Assembly: GCA_964512995.1 (NCBI GenBank)
Contig: CAZELM010000013.1
Span: 1-64,000, forward strand
From: CAZELM01 sp964512995
GTDB lineage: Bacteria > CSSED10-310
Reading direction: 5' to 3'
DNA: 64,000 nucleotides
Position numbers and translations under genes: made by a program. Of the stretch, positions 50,479 through 60,900 are shown piece after piece. Under the pieces are notes generated by a model. That model was not told the DNA's origin and searched no databases. It was given only the letters and a program-made list of their open reading frames with translations. Positions within the stretch are counted from its first letter, which is position 1. Every line of letters begins with the position of its first letter.

Positions 50479-51936
50479 TCAGAACAATGCGGGAGGTTCT
50501 GGTCTGGAGAAGTTCCGGTAGCTGTTCAGAGCGGTCATCATCAATATTTTGAAATCAAACGCCAGAGACCAGTTTTCGATATAGGACATATCGTATTCCA
50601 GACGTTTTTTTATGGATGTGTCTCCTCGGAATCCGTTTACTTGTGCCCAACCTGTAATCCCGGATTTGACTTTGTGCCGAATCATATACCGTGGATACTT
50701 TGCTCGAAACTCGGCGACGAACGCAGGCTGCTCCGGCCGTGGTCCGACCAGACTCATATCACCTTTGATCACATTAAAGAGCTGGGGAAGTTCATCCAGA
50801 TTCCACCTTCTCAGAAATTTTCCGAATGGAGTGATGCGCGGATCATTTTCGATAGTCCAACCCGATCCATTTTCACCATCCGGATTGATGTACATGGATC
50901 GAAATTTGAGAATTTCAAATGGTTTCAGATCCAGACCCATTCGCTTCTGGCGATAAAGGACTGGACCCGGAGAGGTCATGCGGATAATCAATGCGATGGC
51001 CAGCATGAGGGGGGCTGAAATGATCAGAATCATGATCGAGATGGAAAGATCAAAGATCCGTTTGATCAGAAGGTTATAGCCAGACAAAGGTGTTTCTGTC
51101 AGGTTGATGATGGGGATCCCATCCATATTCTGAAAACCTGCGCGGAGTGTGATATATTGGAGGATATCAGGGATAAGTTTGATGTCGACGCATTCATTCT
51201 GGATCTGACTGAGTAAATGGTAGATTCTGCGATGAGCCGACAAGGGGAGAGCGGTGTAAACCTGTTCTATTCCCCGAGTATGAATCAGTTCCGGGACATC
51301 ATCGATTGTTCCAAGAACGGGAACTCCGTTGATCGATGTCCATTGTTTCTCTGGATCATCATCGACAAACCCGACGGCCAATAACCCCATTTCAGGATTC
51401 TGCTGGATTTTGTTGAGAAAAAGCTGCCCCAGTTCGCCGGCTCCCGCGATGAGTATATGCCTTAAATTAAAACCTTTTTTCCGGAGGTATCGTGAAGCGA
51501 CCCGCGTGGCGATTCGATAGCATAAGATATATATGATATCCAAAAGCCAGAAGGTGACGATCATCGCACGAGAATATGTGACCACCACTCCTTCGAGAAC
51601 TGGACGAGCGAAAAAAGTGATTACAAGAAATAATGTCGTGCTGAGTGTGACACTGGAGATCACAGATAATATCGTATCAATCAGCGGTAATCCCCGTTTT
51701 GTCCGGTACATGCGATTGATGCGAAAAACAATCGGCCAGATGATGCTGATGGCAAGGATGTATTGAATATTGAAAAAATCGGTAAATGGAGGTATCCCGA
51801 ATTCAACGGGAACGCGGGTCGTGAAGAATGTGGAATAAAATCGCAGATGGTATGCTGAGAGGAGTGCGAAAAAGGTGAGTAATAAGTCAAGAAGAACTTG
51901 TATGAAAGAGATAATCCGATAATTTTGCTTCAGCAT
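50479..51936 (-). CDS. polyprenyl-phosphate sugar-1-phosphate transferase (WcaJ/WbaP-like)
   Basis: A 485-residue priming enzyme that loads the first sugar-phosphate onto undecaprenyl phosphate. The N-terminal membrane helices (four to five, residues 10-150) are followed by a CoA-binding-like Rossmann domain (about 165-255, HILIAGAGELGQ). The catalytic bacterial-sugar-transferase domain (about 290-485) has KRIFDLSIS, SPGPVLYRQKRMGLDLKPFEILKFRSM and LDELPQLFNVIKGDMSLVGPRPEQP. It would start the glycan later extended by GT4 enzymes in this and the 21-27 kb cluster. It is the last gene in a three-gene minus-strand operon and overlaps the preceding gene by 7 bases. First-sugar identity unknown. 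Confidence 0.93.
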   Translation of the reverse strand: MLKQNYRIISFIQVLLDLLLTFFALLSAYHLRFYSTFFTTRVPVEFGIPPFTDFFNIQYILAISIIWPIVFRINRMYRTKRGLPLIDTILSVISSVTLSTTLFLVITFFARPVLEGVVVTYSRAMIVTFWLLDIIYILCYRIATRVASRYLRKKGFNLRHILIAGAGELGQLFLNKIQQNPEMGLLAVGFVDDDPEKQWTSINGVPVLGTIDDVPELIHTRGIEQVYTALPLSAHRRIYHLLSQIQNECVDIKLIPDILQYITLRAGFQNMDGIPIINLTETPLSGYNLLIKRIFDLSISIMILIISAPLMLAIALIIRMTSPGPVLYRQKRMGLDLKPFEILKFRSMYINPDGENGSGWTIENDPRITPFGKFLRRWNLDELPQLFNVIKGDMSLVGPRPEQPAFVAEFRAKYPRYMIRHKVKSGITGWAQVNGFRGDTSIKKRLEYDMSYIENWSLAFDFKILMMTALNSYRNFSRPEPPALF

Positions 51937-53060
51937 GCTTCTATATCCTGCGTCAGCTTTACAGACCAGCGACGAGTCGCAAAAAGTTGCTCGAAATATC
52001 GTTTTAAATGATGAAACATCACTTTTGAATCATATTGCATGGCATGCGATCTGAGTGTCTCGGGGTTGAATGTCATTGATTCAAATTCCATCACGGATTG
52101 CATCAAAGCTTCCGGTGTCTGAGCATGAAAGAAATGACCAGTGATTCCCTCGATCACTGATTCCATAACGCCACCCATTGCATACGCAATCACCGGACGT
52201 CCCGATGCTTGCGCTTCCAGAGGTGTCAGGCCAAAATCCTCTATACCAGGGAATATCAAAGCCCGGCATCGCCGATAATATTCCTGAACCTCCCCATCCG
52301 GAAGGAATCCTTTAAATTCAATATTATCTTTTGCATTTTTTTGCAATAACTTATTCGTGGTTCCGGGGCCAATGATAACAAGTCGCTTCTGCATCCGGTT
52401 GAACGCTTCAATGGCGATGTCCAGACGTTTGTATGGAGCATAAGCACTCACAATGAGGTAAAAATCTTCTGGGGGATCAGTGCATATCGGGAATGCATCG
52501 ATATCAATGGGAGGATAGATAACAGACGATGATCGCTGGTAAATGGTGGATATTCGGTCTGCTACGAACCGGGAATTGGCAATGAACTGATCTACTCGAT
52601 CAACCGTGCTTCGATCCCAGCAACATAGGTAATCCCGAAATATGGGAGCTGTCCATCTGACAATCCGATGGGTTTCGACGGAATTGAAATAGGTGTCATA
52701 CATATCCCAGATATAGCGCATGGGTGTATGGCAATAGCAGACCGACAGACTTCCGTCACCAGGGACAGCCCCTTTGGCAACTGCATGGCTCGTCGAGACA
52801 ATGAGGTCGAATGAGGAGAGATCGAAGCTTTCCACTGCTGAGGGGAACAATGGTAAATACATGCGGTAGCGGCTTTTCCATGGCAGTCTCTGCAGGCGCG
52901 ATGTGATGATCGGATGCCGCTGTATCAAGTCAGATACAGTGCCCGGAAAATGAAACAGCGTGAAAATCGATGCACTGGGAAAAAGCCTGCAAAATATTTC
53001 GAGAACCCGTTCACCACCACGCATCCCGGTCAGCCAGTCATGTACGAGTGCGATTTTCAT
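51930..53060 (-). CDS. GT4-family glycosyltransferase (WbaZ-like)
   Basis: A 376-residue GT-B enzyme. N-terminal MKIALVHDWLTGMRGGERVLEIF has the G-G-E-R loop of mannosyltransferases of the WbaZ type. The mid-region VCYCHTPMRYIWDMYDTYF is characteristic of that subgroup. The C-terminal domain has VSAYAPYKRLDIAIEAFN, FKGFLPDGEVQEYYRRCRALIFPGIEDFGLTPLEAQASGRPVIAYAMGG with the E-x7-E pair. Mannose or rhamnose transfer is a guess from the subgroup. It overlaps both neighbours (4 bases with the upstream glycosyltransferase, 7 with the sugar transferase), so all three are translated together. Confidence 0.9.
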   Translation of the reverse strand: MKIALVHDWLTGMRGGERVLEIFCRLFPSASIFTLFHFPGTVSDLIQRHPIITSRLQRLPWKSRYRMYLPLFPSAVESFDLSSFDLIVSTSHAVAKGAVPGDGSLSVCYCHTPMRYIWDMYDTYFNSVETHRIVRWTAPIFRDYLCCWDRSTVDRVDQFIANSRFVADRISTIYQRSSSVIYPPIDIDAFPICTDPPEDFYLIVSAYAPYKRLDIAIEAFNRMQKRLVIIGPGTTNKLLQKNAKDNIEFKGFLPDGEVQEYYRRCRALIFPGIEDFGLTPLEAQASGRPVIAYAMGGVMESVIEGITGHFFHAQTPEALMQSVMEFESMTFNPETLRSHAMQYDSKVMFHHLKRYFEQLFATRRWSVKLTQDIEAC

Positions 53061-54271
53061 TTCTGGATTTCCTCCAATACATCACGATAAACGGATATAT
53101 GAGATCGAATGAACGGTTCAGGATGGTAATTCAGTGCGGTGTTCTTCCCGGATATGATTCTCTCTTCGTTCCGGTTGTAATTTAAAATAAATTCATTCAT
53201 TTTAAAAGCCATTTCATCTATATCGAAAGGATCAAAATAGATGGCGTTTTCGTGCGTGATCTCGTGAAATACCGGAATATCGGAACAGAGAACAGGGGTT
53301 CCGCAGGCCATTGCCTCCGCTACTGGAAATCCAAATCCTTCTGCCAATGTCGGCATGATCAAACCCATGGCGCAATGATAAAGATACGGCATAGACTCCG
53401 GCTGGACATGGGTAATAAGGTGGATATCCTTTTCGATTCCCAACCTGCTGGCTAACTGTTTGAGAGTATTGATACGCCGGGGTCCACATAGGACCAGTCT
53501 CGGCCATATGGCAGTGTTCCTCTGTAATTCTTTCCTCATTATTCGCCACGCGAAAAACAATCCTTCGACATTTTTATGATACAGGTCATTCCCGGAGTAG
53601 AGGATGTATTCTCGGTAGGGAAGCTCCATTCCTTCACTGAAAGTCCGGGTCTGTTCTTCAGATATTTCCTGATAATAGATATCATCCAGGCAATTATAGA
53701 TCCGAGTGATCCGATGAAGAGGAATATCCAATATCTCAAGCAGTACCTCGGTTGTTGAATCGGAAACAGTGATGACCCGCTGTGCCTGTCGGACCAGTTG
53801 GATAAATCTGATTCTGCCGGTTGCCTGATGATACATCCGCTTCAGATGGTCAGATATCCACTGTGTCGATTTTTTAAGCGATGGGAAATGATTGGGAATC
53901 GGTGGCGGATTCACATGGATGCAATCATGGACAGTTAATATCACTGGAATTTCTTCCGGATCGGGAACGATATAATGGGGAGCATGGAAAACATCGATCA
54001 AGTGATTCGCTGGCAATATCCCCTGAAAGGGTGTTCTTGGATTTTTATCAAACTCCTGAAAATCGAAATGACGCCGGAAAGATTCGGGAAATGTCTCTTT
54101 CTGATTCGAGGTGTGGTAGAGGGTATATTTCAACGTGTGATCTGGGTGGGATGACGACAATCCAGTCAATAATCGTCGGATATAACTCCCAATGCCAAAA
54201 TCGGAATATTTTCGGATGTCGATCCCGATTCGGGACTGTGTTTCCGGGTTGTTCGCTGATTGTGTGACCAT
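53057..54271 (-). CDS. GT4-family glycosyltransferase
   Basis: A GT-B enzyme of about 404 residues and the first gene of the second glycan operon. RIGIDIRKYSDFGIGSYIRRLL is the N-terminal loop. Then VFHAPHYIVPDPEEIPVILTVHDCIHV, and in the C-terminal domain YSGNDLYHKNVEGLFFAW and MGLIMPTLAEGFGFPVAEAMACGTPVLCSDIPVF with the E-x7-E signature. ATG 54271 has GGAG 10 bases upstream; ATG 54280 has GGAG too close. It overlaps the next gene by 4 bases (ATGA). It is divergent from the subtilase gene, with 243 bases between. Donor and acceptor unknown. Confidence 0.9.
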   Translation of the reverse strand: MVTQSANNPETQSRIGIDIRKYSDFGIGSYIRRLLTGLSSSHPDHTLKYTLYHTSNQKETFPESFRRHFDFQEFDKNPRTPFQGILPANHLIDVFHAPHYIVPDPEEIPVILTVHDCIHVNPPPIPNHFPSLKKSTQWISDHLKRMYHQATGRIRFIQLVRQAQRVITVSDSTTEVLLEILDIPLHRITRIYNCLDDIYYQEISEEQTRTFSEGMELPYREYILYSGNDLYHKNVEGLFFAWRIMRKELQRNTAIWPRLVLCGPRRINTLKQLASRLGIEKDIHLITHVQPESMPYLYHCAMGLIMPTLAEGFGFPVAEAMACGTPVLCSDIPVFHEITHENAIYFDPFDIDEMAFKMNEFILNYNRNEERIISGKNTALNYHPEPFIRSHISVYRDVLEEIQK

Positions 54272-54514
54272 GTGATTCATACTCCATCGTTATCCCTGGC
54301 GCGATAGTAATGGACACATTTCAGGGATGTCAATTAAAACCCAGTCGTGAGACCATTTACACATTGGGTTCGGGATACAGTGGCGTAACATATTACATCT
54401 GCTTGAACTTGCCATGGTATCATTTTTTTTGCATCATTAAAGTAAGAGTGATTATCCTGGATGATGAAGTGATCATATTGGGTAGACGGGAATATTTTTG
54501 TTGGGGAGGCTGAG

Positions 54515-57500
54515 ATGTTTAATAGCAATCAACTTTTCTGGTTATCGGCTGTGTTATTGATATGCCTTTTGGCCTCAACCGGAGTGGCTGACGATTTCAA
54601 GGAAAATGTCATTATCGTGCATGTAGATCAAAGTGTGGATCGTGAATTCATCTCGGACATTGTTTCAGACCTGGGAGTTATCACAGACATCGATTACTTG
54701 TTTGGTGATTCGGCTGGGGGAGATTGGTACCGAATCGAATGCGAAAACCTCAAAGACCCTCCGGCTGCTGCCCGAAATCTTCAGAACCAGCCAGGTATCC
54801 AACATGCAGAACCTGATTATACCATCAATGGCGCACTGAGACCTCATGATCCCTTTTATCGGGATGGCTATCAGTGGTATCTCGGGAATCCATCTTCGTT
54901 GTTTTGGCCTGCTGGTTCGATGAGTATCAATGCGGAACCGGCATGGGATGTGACGACTGGCAACCATTCTGTAATCATAGGAATCGTAGACACTGGTATC
55001 GATCGAACCCATGTGGATCTGGAAGCGAACATCTGGACAAATTCCGGGGAACTGCCATCAGATGGTATCGATAATGATGTGAATGGGTACGTGGATGACT
55101 TTTTCGGATGGGATTTTGTCAGTACCGATCCGGATCCTTCAGATGACAACGGGCATGGAACACTCGTCGCCGGGATTGCGGCTTCATCCGGTAATAACGG
55201 GATTGGTGGTGCAGGTATTGCCTGGAACTGTCGGGTGATGACCATCAAGGTTCTGGATCAGAATTTAATCGGCAGCGTTTCGTCCGGCGCAGCCGGGATC
55301 GTTTATGCAGCCGAGAATGGTGCTCAGATCATCAATTGTTCCTGGGTTACCACACACTCATATCTATTGGATGCAGCGATTGAGACAGCATCTTCTTTCG
55401 GTACGGTGATCGTGGGAGCAACCGGGAATGATGCAAAAGCAGTCATCAAATACCCGGCAGCTCACCCCAGAGTTATCGCGGTTGGAGCGACGGATTTTAC
55501 CGGGACGTTTTCCGCATTCAGTAACTATGGAAATGAAATAGACCTGTGCGCTCCAGGAAGAAGTATCTATCAGGCCGCTTTTTCGGATCATGGAAGCCGT
55601 TTTCCGTATGCCGGAGCGAGTGGAACGTCAATGGCATGTGCGCAGGTCTCTGGAGCAACCGCATTGCTCTGGTCCCTGCATCTCACCGAACCCGCAATCT
55701 GGACATCCGACTTCATCCGATCGCATCTCGTGCATAGTGCCACTTATCCAGTGATGCTTCCCGATGGAAGATCCACAGGTTTGCTGGATTGCTATCAAGC
55801 TCTGACACTCCCCACGCTACCAGATATTCTTATCTCCGATCCGATCTTCCATTTGATTATTGATGCGGACCAGGATGGTTACTTCGGACCTGCTGATTTG
55901 CAGGATATCATGTTTGAAGTAACCAATGATTGGGGGACAGCCAACCAACTGACAGTGACAATTTTAAATCTGGGTTCACCGGTCGCCATCCTTCCAGGCT
56001 CGATGGATATTGGTGCGCTTTCCTTTGGAGAGACTCATGTTCTCAGTTTTCAGATTCTGGCGGAGACTCAGGCGGTCTATGGACAGACATACGATCTGAT
56101 GATACAGATCCAGGATTCGTCCATGGGTTATGTAAAATCGTTCCCCATCACCCTCCCCATCGGTCCACTTACGGTTTCACCCATCATTACCAATGCTGTC
56201 TGGGGCATTCATGGGAGTATTCCGGCTGTTAAATACCGGGTTCCGGAAAGTGTTCGGGCTTTCGTGCCCTTTTTTTCCCAATTGACGATAGAACCGGGAG
56301 TTGAGGTATTATTCGAAACGGGCAGCAGTCTTCATATCGACGGAGAGTTACGGGCGATTGGACAACCGGGTCAGGAAATCGCCTTCAGATCACTCGATGG
56401 CAATCCATGGCAAGGTATTGTTTTTGGTCCGGACAGTTCTCCGGCAATATTTGATTTCCCTCCGCCAGCCGGACATTATCTGTCTGGTTCTGTATTACGG
56501 TATTGTGAAATCAGTGGAGCGAACCTTGGCATCATCGCCACAGGAGATAGTATGGGGGGCGGTTCACCCTATCTGTCCCGCTGCAGGATCGAAAATAACA
56601 GCACAGGAGTGGAACTCTCTCGATTCAATAACACATGGATCAATGAGGTTACCCTCCTTGATAATCAGCAATCAATTCATTTCATCAATAATCAATGGAC
56701 ATCGGAAGGTCAGCCATTGTTGAGTAACAGCAATGCGGTCTCCCGACTGGGTGCAACCAATACTATCTTTGCCGATGCTCAGTCAGAAGACTCTGTAATA
56801 AGCCCAATCCTCATGGGGAATAACATATTTGGTGCACTTCCCGGCGAGGGATTCGATTTTCGCACCAACATCCTTTTTTCTCAGGTTCCCATACTTAATG
56901 CTGCCGGAAACTACTGGGGTAACTATACAACATCTCAATTGGAGTCGGGTATTCTGAACCTCGACCTGATCTATGATCAAAATGACGATGATTCATTATC
57001 GCTCGTTCAAATAGGAGCTTGGCTTCCGACATTCTCTCCCAGCTCGCCGGGATTGGTCTCGGATGTATGGGTCACTCCCCCGGATTCCAGTTCCATGGGC
57101 CGGATGGATGTCATGATTACATTCAGCCGGGAGTTATTGCAGCCGCCAATCGTGTCCTTCGGCAGCATTTATCCCTTCGATCACAATCTCGTCACACCCG
57201 ATGGTGTGACTCAGAATCAATGGTTCGGCCACGTTGAATTTGATGAACGATTTGCCGGTCTGGAAGGAGTTCAATTTTTTAATATATCACATGCACGCGA
57301 TAATCTGGGGATGGAGATACCAACGGATTATCAGCATTCATTTGTCATCAGTAATCCCATTCAAGGTGTTCATGGATTGGTTGCAGTCGGAAAGATCAAT
57401 AAAATAGATATCACGTGGACGGATGAGGAGACACGACATCGAACAAACTATACCGGTCATATTATCCGATGGGGTCTTTCTTCCGGTAACTATACCCAAT

Positions 57501-57766
57501 ACAAGGTCGTACCATCTCCTGCCAATACCACAAACCTGACCGTCGATCAGGGCGAGATCGAGGCTGACCGCACATACTTCATTGGATTGCAATATTATGA
57601 ACATTCCTCTCCGGATCAAACCCCACCATTTGATTATATGAGTGATGTATACATGGAAGCAGTGTCATCAACTTTGACTGAATCGGCTGCAATCCCCACC
57701 CTTTCGACAACTGGATTGATTGTCGTGATTGGATTCATCAGTCTGTTACTTCTGAAGAAACAATAA
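54515..57766 (+). CDS. secreted subtilisin-like (S8) serine protease with IPTL-type C-terminal anchor
   Basis: A 1,083-residue exported protease. Signal peptide (1-25). Inhibitor-like propeptide (about 30-110). Catalytic domain (about 125-425) with Asp near 159 (IVDTGID), His near 213 (NGHGT) and Ser near 372 (GTSMA). Then a beta domain and a region like a right-handed beta-helix (about 560-820, repeated 'I-x-x-N' turns). A fibronectin-like domain follows (about 960-1055). The C-terminus reads AIPTLSTTGLIVVIGFISLLLLKK: an IPTL motif, a membrane helix and a basic end, the layout of IPTL-CTERM sorting tails. GGGGAGG precedes the ATG by 6 bases. It is probably tethered at the surface. Substrate unknown. 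Confidence 0.9.
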   Translation: MFNSNQLFWLSAVLLICLLASTGVADDFKENVIIVHVDQSVDREFISDIVSDLGVITDIDYLFGDSAGGDWYRIECENLKDPPAAARNLQNQPGIQHAEPDYTINGALRPHDPFYRDGYQWYLGNPSSLFWPAGSMSINAEPAWDVTTGNHSVIIGIVDTGIDRTHVDLEANIWTNSGELPSDGIDNDVNGYVDDFFGWDFVSTDPDPSDDNGHGTLVAGIAASSGNNGIGGAGIAWNCRVMTIKVLDQNLIGSVSSGAAGIVYAAENGAQIINCSWVTTHSYLLDAAIETASSFGTVIVGATGNDAKAVIKYPAAHPRVIAVGATDFTGTFSAFSNYGNEIDLCAPGRSIYQAAFSDHGSRFPYAGASGTSMACAQVSGATALLWSLHLTEPAIWTSDFIRSHLVHSATYPVMLPDGRSTGLLDCYQALTLPTLPDILISDPIFHLIIDADQDGYFGPADLQDIMFEVTNDWGTANQLTVTILNLGSPVAILPGSMDIGALSFGETHVLSFQILAETQAVYGQTYDLMIQIQDSSMGYVKSFPITLPIGPLTVSPIITNAVWGIHGSIPAVKYRVPESVRAFVPFFSQLTIEPGVEVLFETGSSLHIDGELRAIGQPGQEIAFRSLDGNPWQGIVFGPDSSPAIFDFPPPAGHYLSGSVLRYCEISGANLGIIATGDSMGGGSPYLSRCRIENNSTGVELSRFNNTWINEVTLLDNQQSIHFINNQWTSEGQPLLSNSNAVSRLGATNTIFADAQSEDSVISPILMGNNIFGALPGEGFDFRTNILFSQVPILNAAGNYWGNYTTSQLESGILNLDLIYDQNDDDSLSLVQIGAWLPTFSPSSPGLVSDVWVTPPDSSSMGRMDVMITFSRELLQPPIVSFGSIYPFDHNLVTPDGVTQNQWFGHVEFDERFAGLEGVQFFNISHARDNLGMEIPTDYQHSFVISNPIQGVHGLVAVGKINKIDITWTDEETRHRTNYTGHIIRWGLSSGNYTQYKVVPSPANTTNLTVDQGEIEADRTYFIGLQYYEHSSPDQTPPFDYMSDVYMEAVSSTLTESAAIPTLSTTGLIVVIGFISLLLLKKQ

Positions 57767-57889
57767 TCCAGTACGATCTAAAAAGTGAGAACAATCGAAC
57801 ATTCAACCGATGCTGATCACGAAGAAATAGGATCTTGCATGGCACAAATGATTTTTTGCCATTGGTGGATTGCTGGAACGGACGCCTCT

Positions 57890-57935
57890 CGATACCTGGC
57901 CTGAACAAACGCACTGTTTGCTAGGCCAGGTATCG
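57890..57935. terminator. hairpin between convergent protease genes
   Basis: CGATACCTGGCCT (57890-57902) pairs with AGGCCAGGTATCG (57923-57935), with an inner CAAAC/GTTTG stem. It lies between two convergent genes and probably stops both; no T-run follows on either side. Confidence 0.6.
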
Positions 57936-57983
57936 ATCCATCATAATCATGATCGCTTCAGGCGTTATACTCATCGACGATGA

Positions 57984-60900
57984 TCAATTCCCCAGAATAT
58001 AAAAATCCGTCCATGCGAACCCACCCGCCAGGTCGGCAGTGCCGGAATATATGGTTGCAGCATAGAATGCGCCGGATATGGATGGGATATCGGGCGGAAT
58101 TGGTATCTGGAGTAAGGGTCCGCTATACGTGAAATCGACAGATAAAGGTGCGCCAGCGAAAAGCGGAAGTGCCTGGGAAGAGAATGTCGGGTAGGTGGGG
58201 TCGGAAGTCAGAAAATACCAGAAGCCTGCAATTTCCATTGCCACATAACAATCAATGGGGCGAGGATTCAGCTCTCCGGCCAGATCGACAGAAACAGTCA
58301 TATTACATCCACCAGGGATGAACGTATGATTTGTCCGAATGCCAATCCACGATCCTTCCGGATCATCACCCAGATGAAGGATTTCGGTATTTCCGGTATT
58401 ATCAACTCCCATCTGGAAATAGCTGCCCAACGCCCAGACTTCGGGTCCACGGGGTGAAGGAACAAGAATCAATTGATTCTGCAGGGCGCGCAGAGACATG
58501 GGGGACCAGTAATCTTTCCATGTATCCATTTCGGGATCATATATCTGACAGGATGATGTGTCATATCCACCGGCCAACAATATTTTGCCAGCCATCGAAA
58601 CATTTGATCCGGCTGGTATGACAACTGCGCTGTGAAGAAACAGATAATCGTTCATCGGTTGAATTGCGGAATCGTTCCATGAAGGAGTTTCAGCAGAAAG
58701 ATCAAGTATTTCGATTGTATTGAGAGGAATGGAGTATTGTGGATTTTCTTCATCCATCACCAGGCCACCGAACGCATAGATTTTGTTATTATAAACAGCC
58801 GTGGGGCAGAATATTCTCGGGCTGTTCATCGAAATTCCCATGCTCGACCAACGTTGACCGCGAGGAGCCAGTGGATCGAACACCCATGTTTCTCCCATTT
58901 GAGCAGCAATATCCAGGCGAATCACACTCAGGAGGTAGAATTTATTGCCAGTCACCGCCCATGCTCCAGGAATGGCGTTGGCGTATGGGAAAAGATCCTG
59001 ATCCATCACCTCCACAATACCTGAAACCGGGTCAAACATTTCGATTTCTCTTTTTGCCGTCCCATCCTGTGCCATCCCACCGATGAAATATAACTTACTT
59101 CCATTCTGATCATCGAGACAGGCTGTGGCATGATAAAATCGAGGTTCCGAAAGCTCAGCACCAGTATCGCCACTCAGGTGGGTTTGCGTGTCCAGATAGT
59201 ATATGGAGGGATCTGTGGTGCCAGTGGAATCTTGATATCCTCCTGCCTGATAGATTCTCATCGAAGCCTGACAAAATGCACTGGAAGTATACATGTAGTT
59301 GACAGGGATCTCGGGACCATACCACCATCCGGGAGACTGATCCCAGGGGCAATGCGAGGCCGTGGGTTCCATCCCGAACCAGTCCATCATGGCTTCCATT
59401 GCATCCCGCCTCTGACCTTGGGTCGCGATCCCTTCAAAACCGAATGCGAGATAGATATGTTTTGCGCCATCTCGATCTGCACAGATTCCCGCTGTTCCTG
59501 TGTTGGGTCCTGAGAAGTCTTTGTAAGTGAAACATGTTTGAGCGGGTGCCACCGGTTCAATGAGACTGGGCCAATCCTGATTCTGAGCACCACTTCCACC
59601 CTCGATAGAAAGCTCCAGTCCAGGAAAATGATCGGTGTTTCCGATTATTGTCCGTTCGGTGACACTGTCGGAGATGTAATCAGCGAGGAGTGTATCATGA
59701 TACCATTGGATTGTTTCCGGCGTACCCATCTCCACCATGGCCCATCCAATGTCCTGCTCGGTGATCAGCAGATTTCCACCCTTGGAAAGGTAATATGAAA
59801 TGGCTGAACGTTCCGATTCCTCCAGGAATGGATAAGTATGAGAGTAAAAAAGGATAATGACTCCATCAAGGTAGCGGTCCAATATTTCTGAGGTTGGAAG
59901 ACCACGATATGAAGACCATACATCGTATTCATACCCGGCATCATCCAGTGCCTGAGTATACAAGCCCAGATACAGGTCGTTATCCGCACCGCATACAATG
60001 AGGATGTCGTGATCGGATCGGAACAGAACCGTGCTTAACCCACCAATTCCATAAATGGTTCCACCCATTCCACGCTGGTCACTGGCATAGATGTCTGCCT
60101 GATAAAATGCTTTGACATCCGAGAGTGTCAGTTGATTTCCGAAAATGGTGTCTCCGGCAGCGCCATCCTGATGAAGACCGTCATCATATAATGAAATGGA
60201 TTGAGAATCATCATTGTCAAAACTTCGCAGCATGCATTCTACATGGTCGACACCTGATCCATCTAAAGCTCTGACGGTGATGGTGATAGTGTCCCCCGGT
60301 TCGGGCACAGCAGGTGTGACCGTGAATTGATCGATCATCGGCATGACATAGTCTTTGACAGGTAACTGGAGGTCGAAGACCCATACCGTCTCAGGATCGG
60401 GAAGCGTCAGTTCGATATGACATGGTATGGCGTGGTCATGGGGAGTCATCGGATCCAGAATAGCCCAGAATGATTTGGTGGATAGAAATGTGCTGCCCGC
60501 TGGAATATCGTCAAGGATTTCGGATCCTTTGATACCGTATTCCACAACCCAGGGATCGTCGATATAAATGCTTTCAGTAACGCCTGAAGCGGTCATGCAT
60601 CCGATATTGGTCAGAACAGGAGCAAAATCGATGTATTCACCCGGGCTGGCAATGGTGTCATTGTTGTTATCCGCGGTTATTCGGAGTTCTGAAGCTGTCA
60701 GATAGGCTTGTGCGCCGATATAGCCATCTTTGGAGAATGAAAAAGAGCCTTCGAGAGAGGAGATCGAGATGGTAATCGGTACGATCTGATCGAGTTCAGC
60801 CTCCGAGTGAATGGAGAATTGCAGGAGGTTAGAGATCTCCATGATACCACCCCTCGAAATTTCATCGTACGTAAGCATATCATTTATAAGCGTAATATCG

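Noticed and set aside
58331..59798. Plus-strand frames inside the C25 gene
   Set aside because: Antisense shadows without ribosome sites.
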